The translations under genes were made by a program, and so were the position numbers. From Clonostachys chloroleuca (lineage: Eukaryota; Ascomycota; Sordariomycetes; Hypocreales; Bionectriaceae), in contig JBANAY010000003.1 of NCBI GenBank assembly GCA_037952775.1, forward strand, positions 7,998,001 to 8,062,000: a stretch of DNA of 64,000 nucleotides, written 5' to 3'. This document shows positions 58,304 through 64,000 of the stretch, in pieces. How positions within the stretch are numbered: the stretch's first letter is position 1; the number at the start of each line of letters is the position of its first letter. The notes under the pieces are model-generated. The model saw only the letters and a program-made list of their open reading frames with translations, was not told where the DNA came from and ran no database searches.

Positions 58304-58999
58304 TTTAGACGCTATGTGATGAAAGTGTTTTCTCTCTGATACAGAAGTATGATTAGTGATAGATGTATCGTTCGACGTCTTTATATGTTCTCTCTAGCCG
58401 TCCTGAAAAGGCGCAACTTCATCGTGGCGAGTGTTTCTAGAGGGCGCGGTGATAAAACTAATCATCTTGATTGGCTGCATCGATATAGGAACGGAGTAGG
58501 CTAAATTCAGGTCCACTTACTCCGCCTACGAAAACGCTCCAGATAGCCGCCTTAGTATGATGCGCCCTCTGATAACACCAAGAGGCTCCAGGAATGCCGC
58601 CTATCAAGGATTTGACGCGCAGAATTTTGATAAATCTACGCCTTAATGGCGTTTGGCTTTGTTTGATACCGGCCCGGAGGTCTAGAAGCTGCCTTCGCTT
58701 CAAACCGGTCACTCTCTAGAATAGGCTTGCTGATTGGGGCTGCATCTAAACTCTGACCGATGTCACCGGTTACGGAGCACGTGACTCCCCTCCCCCTCTT
58801 CGGCCGTTCAGTGGTCAATTCTCAGCAAATCACATCTCGGATATTTGATCTCAATTCATGCTCCTTGGAGCCAAGTCATCGTCAGCCTCCGTGCCATGGA
58901 ATCGTCAGATCTCGTGCCCCTCCCCCGCACAACCCAGAACGGGACTGGTTGCTAGCAGGACTCGATCCGATATCAGAGCGTGCTTTTTGTGTGTGCGAG
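58304..58999. promoter_or_regulatory. Divergent promoter between aldolase-domain gene and regulator
   Basis: About 0.7 kb. TTTATATG near 58379-58386 suits the leftward gene. The regulator frame is open up to an ATG at 58760; those residues are proline- and serine-rich with no domain, so I treat 58760-58999 as likely 5' leader, though translation from 58760 is possible. Confidence 0.5.
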
Positions 59000-60856
59000 A
59001 TGAATCCCCCCAACCCACAAGACCAAGGACAAGGCGACTTGTACCTCACCGAGCAGTGCTACGGTAATAGTACGGGGGATGACTGCCTCCTCGACAGCCT
59101 GGCATTTGATTCGGATCCATTTGGCGATGTACGATTAGATCATCTGGAGGCGATCGGGCTGGGGCCACAGAGTCTCTTGACGTTCGACGCACCGCAGGCG
59201 ACCTTGAATCCAACGTTTCTGGAGGTAGACCAACCATGGCCTTACCATGAGGGGAACTCCGCTGACTTTGTGCTGGATGAACACCGTCCGCTGCCCGAGG
59301 TTGCTGGTCCGTCTTCGCAGACGCAGCATGGTTTCACGGACGTCTGGCAGTGGCTGGAGGGCGCAGAGCAACCACCTCATCCCTGCAGCCACTGCAAGAG
59401 TAAGCGGCTACAGTGTATCATTCTTCAAAAGTCCGCCGTAAACCCAAACCCTCTCAGATCCTGCACCACGTGCGTTGCATTGTACCGAGAGTGCAGTTTG
59501 GCCAAGGGGCAGAAGCGCCCTCCCTCCGTCTTTGAGACTCAGTTGCCAGTGTACAAACAGCTACATGGTGTACCAGAGCAAGAAGAGTCCGGGGTATGTT
59601 AACCTATCTTTCCAGTTACGACACATGCTAACGTAGTCGCCTGATAGGAGAGGCAGCAACCACAGCCAGAACAACCAATCCTAGATGAGGATGGACAGAG
59701 GAGCTCAAAACACTTTGTCAGAAAGGGAGCCAGAGTATTGAAAGAATGGTTCGAACGGAACGAGGACCATCCTTATCCGTCTGAAATGGAAAGGATCGCT
59801 CTTGAACAAGAAACGGGTTTCTCGCAGAAGCGGATATCAACATGGTTCTCAAATGCTCGACGGCGACAAAAGCAGCGCATACAGCCCGTCATCCGAGCCA
59901 AATCTCCCCGGCCCTTTGACAAAGACTCCGAGGCATCCAACAGCACGCTCGGCCTCACACCTTTCGAGAGGTGGCAAGCTTCGCCGCCGGATGAGGAGCC
60001 GATCCCTGAGTCTGTCATTCGCGATGCTCTCGGGTCTTTGAAAGATGAAAGTTTCTTCAAGGATGATTCATTCGCGGATAATATCTCGCCTAGGGATAAG
60101 TTCACCGCGGATGATGTTGTCTCTCGCCACCACTCCGTTTCAAGCTTCGACAGCGGGTCACACATAACTTCAGCAAGCTCCTCTTCCGTCTGGAGCTGTC
60201 AGTCATCTAGAGACGGCAACTTTGCGTACCCAGTTGCTTCAGCCAGACGCCGACGCCGTACCAGTCTAAAGCACGAGAGACGAGACAAAGAAGAAGGGAA
60301 CCTTAGGTTCCAATGTACATTCTGTACAAAATCATTCAAGAAGAAGCACGATTGGGTGCGCCATGAAAAGACAATACACCTTCCCCAAGATTCCTGGATA
60401 TGCACGCCCGACTTGAACAGTCTTCGGCAACGCATGGTCGCGGGCCTAGATTGCCCCTTCTGCGATGCGCGAGACTCTGGGCCAGAGCACTGGGAGGAAC
60501 ACGAGTTTCACATCTGCGCAATGAAGCCATCCTCAGAGCGGCTCTTCACTCGTAAAGACCATCTCTGGCAGCACCTACGCAAGTTTCACGGATGGAGCAA
60601 GGGCCTACCAGCAGACCTGGACAAGTGGCAGTTCTCAGAGGGCAGCGTCGAGAGCCGGTGCGGGTTCTGCGGGTGCGTCATGTCGGACTGGACTGAGCGA
60701 GCCTCGCACCTCGCGGACCACTTCAAGAACGGGATGCGCATGGCTCAGTGGGAAGGGGATTGGGGCTTGAACGAGTCGGCCTTGTCTCTCCTTCGCGGTG
60801 CGGTTCTGCCCGCTCAACGAGCCACACCAAATCCAATTCTACGCCCGACGTCTTAG
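59000..60856 (+). CDS. Homeobox plus C2H2 zinc-finger transcription factor
   Basis: Two exons, 59000-59593 and 59648-60856, with a 54-bp intron (GCTAAC branch point); total 1803 nt, 600 aa from the ATG at 59000. An in-frame ATG at 58760 would add 80 residues. The N-terminal region is acidic and likely activating. A short Cys cluster follows (PCSHCKSKRLQC and later SCTTCVALYREC), recalling a Zn2Cys6-like or other zinc motif. A TALE/KN-type homeodomain follows the intron (LKEWFERNEDHPYP, then ISTWFSNARRRQ with the WFxNxR recognition helix). Further on is a C2H2 finger (CTFCTKSFKKKHDWVRHEKTIH) and two more Cys/His segments. This combination is known in filamentous ascomycetes. It lies 31 kb from the PKS, so it is unlikely to be the cluster regulator. 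Confidence 0.9.
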
Positions 60857-63800
60857 GTGAATATCGGCCGTGAGGGGGGGTGATCTGCGGCTGCAATAAC
60901 GCCGAGCGCTTACAGGGGCGCCGGGGTGAGATGTGATGGGAATTTGGGTTGTATGCAGGGGTCATGCAGTATTATTGTACGGCTGGGGGAAGAACAAAGG
61001 AAAGTTCGATAGCTACCGAATAGTCAATAGAAGGCGACCCCAGTGCACGGCAGCCGAGAAGCAGTAAGAAGTGGTTGGTCCATCTTGGTACTTTGCATTC
61101 CGTGGGTGTTCCGCTGACTAGAGTAAGCCTGGTGTTTCGGACCTTTCCGTCCCAACGGGCGGCATCATACCCTGATTTGGCTCAACCTGAAACTGGGATT
61201 TTTTGCCATTTGGCCCTACGAGGCTACGGGCTGTTCATGTTCGTGAGATGACACCCATTGACGCGGGGATCAGCCACACCCATCTGATGCATCAACTTTG
61301 ATGCAATCCTGCATTCCAAGCTTTCCTTGATGAAGGGAATATGTCCAGGCCTTCCATTCGCGCATTAATGATTTATTCTTCGTCTCAGCTAGCGGTCGGT
61401 CCCGCATTTAACTCGGGCAACCAGCTCCGTCTGTACCGGCATATGAAGGTTCCAGCTCCGATTACCCTGTCAAGATCGGAAATGAATGGACAAGGGGAAA
61501 CCAAACCCCCGGGAACGGTTGTGAGATTGGGGCCTTGTCCATGTCCGTCCAAATCCCAACGTCGGTACCCAAGCCGAGAATCTTATCTCCTTTGATGGGA
61601 GAAGGGGTCCAAGTGTCAGGGGGGGGGGAAGACTCAAGCTCTTCACAGCCCAGCGCCGTTGAACAAAGTTTATGGAGTAGGCGGAAACTACGGGGTTGGC
61701 TGGAGAGCCGCAGGTCACAAGGCTTATCTGTATAATTCCATGCAAGTTTGAGATATGCATCTAGGTACATGTAAATGCAATGAAGCTAAAGATGTATGTC
61801 TCAGACACTGGAGTGAGAGCGTAGGAATGCCGCGATGCCGTGATGAACGGTTCGGATTGATTCGGCTACCCAAACAAATTAGGCACCGCCAAAAGAGGGA
61901 AGAAATAATTAGGAAAAGCTACTGTAGCAACGAACCCCATCCCAGGACCCATCCAGCTGGAATGGTGTCAACCCTGTTGGCCGGTTGGGGGTTGTCAGAC
62001 GGGTGAGACACATGCGTCGCTGCTATGATTGCCCAAAACAAACTTCACTTTCGGCCTATCCGCAGCAGGGCCTACGGAAGAGAATCACAGGGACTTTTAC
62101 AGGACAAAGAAAAATAGATCACTGACCGATATTGGCTCCCCTGTAACTCTTGATGGGGCTGCAACGTTGCCACAGATGGTGGCTGCAACGCCGTTCAACC
62201 GCCATACGTCCGTCTATCCCTACAAGGCCTCCCCCACTATGTGCAATGCTCCCACCCTCCCGCAGATCTTTCTTCCGACATTGGTGGCTTTGCGCCGAGA
62301 ATGAGGCCTAACGTGCTTGTGCCAAGTGACCACATACTAGTCTCAAATCAATGCTTAGAGCATCAGCACGCATCGGAGGTGGCCGTGATGCACTCATTTG
62401 GCGATAAGGTTTTGCATGTTTGTACAAAAATGGTATTAGCCTCGGTAGTGTTATTATGACACAACATTGGCCTCAGGGGGTGGCGGTCGTGCCTGTATGT
62501 CTCGTAGGAGGGGTGGGGAATGGGGAGGGTCATCCAAGACAAGTTTCTATAATTGATCAGCTTGGGACAGGCCAGTACGCCTACAGTTGGATACGCAGTA
62601 TGTTGTGATCACATGGTGGTGTTTTCTCTCAAATGAAATTCCACCAGTTTTCTTGTTTGATGTTGTCTCTCTGCTGTACACCTAAAGTGAGACGATAGGC
62701 AGACTGGGTATTTCCGTCCACACTTCTGTGATAGAACGGCAATCCTCTACGTGATTGACGTCAATGGGATAAGCTTCGCAATCTCGCAGCCTAGAAGCAC
62801 AATGACGACGCAATATTACCTAGTGAGACTTGAATTTTGGAGTATCAAACGGGTCAAGAGCCGATGGCAGATTAGTGCAAGCGCGCGTTGGGTCGCATTG
62901 TATGTACCCGAAGATTCTGTCCAATCGTACTTTACATCCTATAGTTTAGGATAATTTACTAGCCAAGGAAGGATATGCAGTAACGTGCCTTCCGCCCTAC
63001 CTTCCGTCTCCTCGGTGTCCCAGGCAACTGGGAAGTGCAAGGGGACGATGCGTGCGATCCCACCCTCTACATGCATCTGGGTAATTTCTTTGCTTATGTG
63101 AGTGGTATTTTGCATATTATTAATTTTCCTTTCACTTATCGAGCCTTCTATTATCATTCTAGACTTCAGATGACATGTTCATGTTCGTAGGCTTTGGTTT
63201 GGGCCGAACTAGTTCCTGGTCGCCTCGAGTGGAACCGGCTGCCTTCCCCCAACACACAAATGCAACACTGGTAAAGAATGGTTCGCACGGCTCCATAGAG
63301 ACTATTATGGCTATTGTGGTTGCCTGGATAGCCAGAACACCCCCTCCCAATCACAGTCAACGTCAAGCTTCGAGACATTCGCTTCGCCACGCCTGCACTG
63401 CTTCATGCGGTCACAGCTTACACTGGGGATGAACCAGGTCAAGCTTATTCCCCATGACTCCCATTGCGTTATTTTTCATGAGATTCCTTGCTTTTCTTGA
63501 TGAGTATTCATACGCCCCCCTTTTGGTGGCGCTTGGCAGCGGTCCTGTCTCTGGCTCTGACAAGCCAGCACCCGTATACCGAGACATTTGCACCTCAAGC
63601 CCAAACGTGGCTGGAATCCACAGTCACGTATGGGCTTTTTTTAGATTCGATCAGTAATATAGAGTGTTTCTATCGACGCCCTGTTTGGGATAACTGCAGT
63701 ATGCAGGAGCTCATCCTAGCGTCAAGAATTCCCCGTCTGGCCCCTTACCCTCCGCACCAAATCAGATACATCCCCGGCGAGCTATCACGAATACGATCCA

Positions 63801-64000
63801 TATGTTCACTCCCGTTCATCAGTATCAAAGGCACATGAAGGGAATCAACCAAGCCCCCTTTTCTAGGTAGGGGCACAAATGTGATCGAACAATCGTGGGC
63901 TGTTGACCCACACGTGCTCGCCCATGAGTGCTAAGGTGAGGTCTCGTCACATCTACTATGCCGAAGCGAAGGCTGGACCCACGGTACAAAGGTTATTCAC
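60857..64000. other. Right-edge intergenic stretch, no supported gene
   Basis: About 3.1 kb. Frames of up to about 116 codons occur on both strands but overlap each other and show no motif, and I could not chain them by introns. A 10-G tract lies at 61619-61628. No tRNA-like cloverleaf or transposon edge was recognised. Confidence 0.5.

Noticed and set aside
61341..63838. Several 60-116-codon frames near the right edge
   Set aside because: Mutually overlapping, no motif, no consistent splice sites.

Overview
The window is nuclear DNA of a filamentous ascomycete (Pezizomycotina). The evidence is the gene structure: genes are split by short introns (about 42-85 bp) with GT donors, CTAAC-like branch points and AG acceptors. 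The protein set also fits: a highly reducing polyketide synthase (PKS), an NRPS-like protein, fungal UDP-glycosyltransferases, an ERG2-type sterol isomerase, a Crh-type GH16 enzyme and a homeobox/C2H2 regulator. I cannot name the species. Many reading frames only become complete after splicing, so CDS coordinates span introns and the exon limits are given in the evidence.

Left part (3.8-28.2 kb): a candidate secondary-metabolite cluster. In order it holds a UDP-glycosyltransferase (-), a full-length ABCB/MDR exporter (-), a zinc-free medium-chain reductase (+), a carrier-less condensation-adenylation (C-A) protein (+) and a highly reducing PKS, KS-AT-DH-MT-ER-KR-ACP (+). The PKS has no release domain. 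The C-A protein keeps the condensation motif, has an eroded adenylation domain and lacks a carrier domain, so it is the obvious candidate for trans release. The glycosyltransferase and exporter suggest a glycosylated, exported product. I see no Zn2Cys6 regulator or P450 in this block.

Middle part (28.7-49 kb): a secreted lysozyme-like protein, a second membrane-anchored UDP-glycosyltransferase, a small CxxC zinc-finger-like protein, a hypothetical protein, an arrestin-like protein, an ERG2/sigma-1-type protein, a broken short-chain dehydrogenase, a secreted NucA/NucB-like nuclease, another hypothetical protein and an MFS sugar/quinate-type transporter.

Right part (49.7-64 kb): a peroxisomal (PTS1) 4CL-like acyl-CoA ligase cut in its last exon by a complete Mutator-like element (2603 bp, long terminal inverted repeats, 8-bp target duplication). 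The transposase carries one in-frame stop. Then come a Crh-type GH16 enzyme, a class II aldolase/adducin-domain protein and a homeobox plus C2H2 transcription factor. The last 3.1 kb shows no gene I can support.

A window-wide oddity: four genes (ABC transporter, PKS, short-chain dehydrogenase at two sites, GH16) are each in frame only if one missing base is assumed per site. With those bases counted, every exon sum is divisible by three. This points either to systematic single-base deletion errors in the assembly or to parallel decay, and must be settled before any of these genes is called dead.
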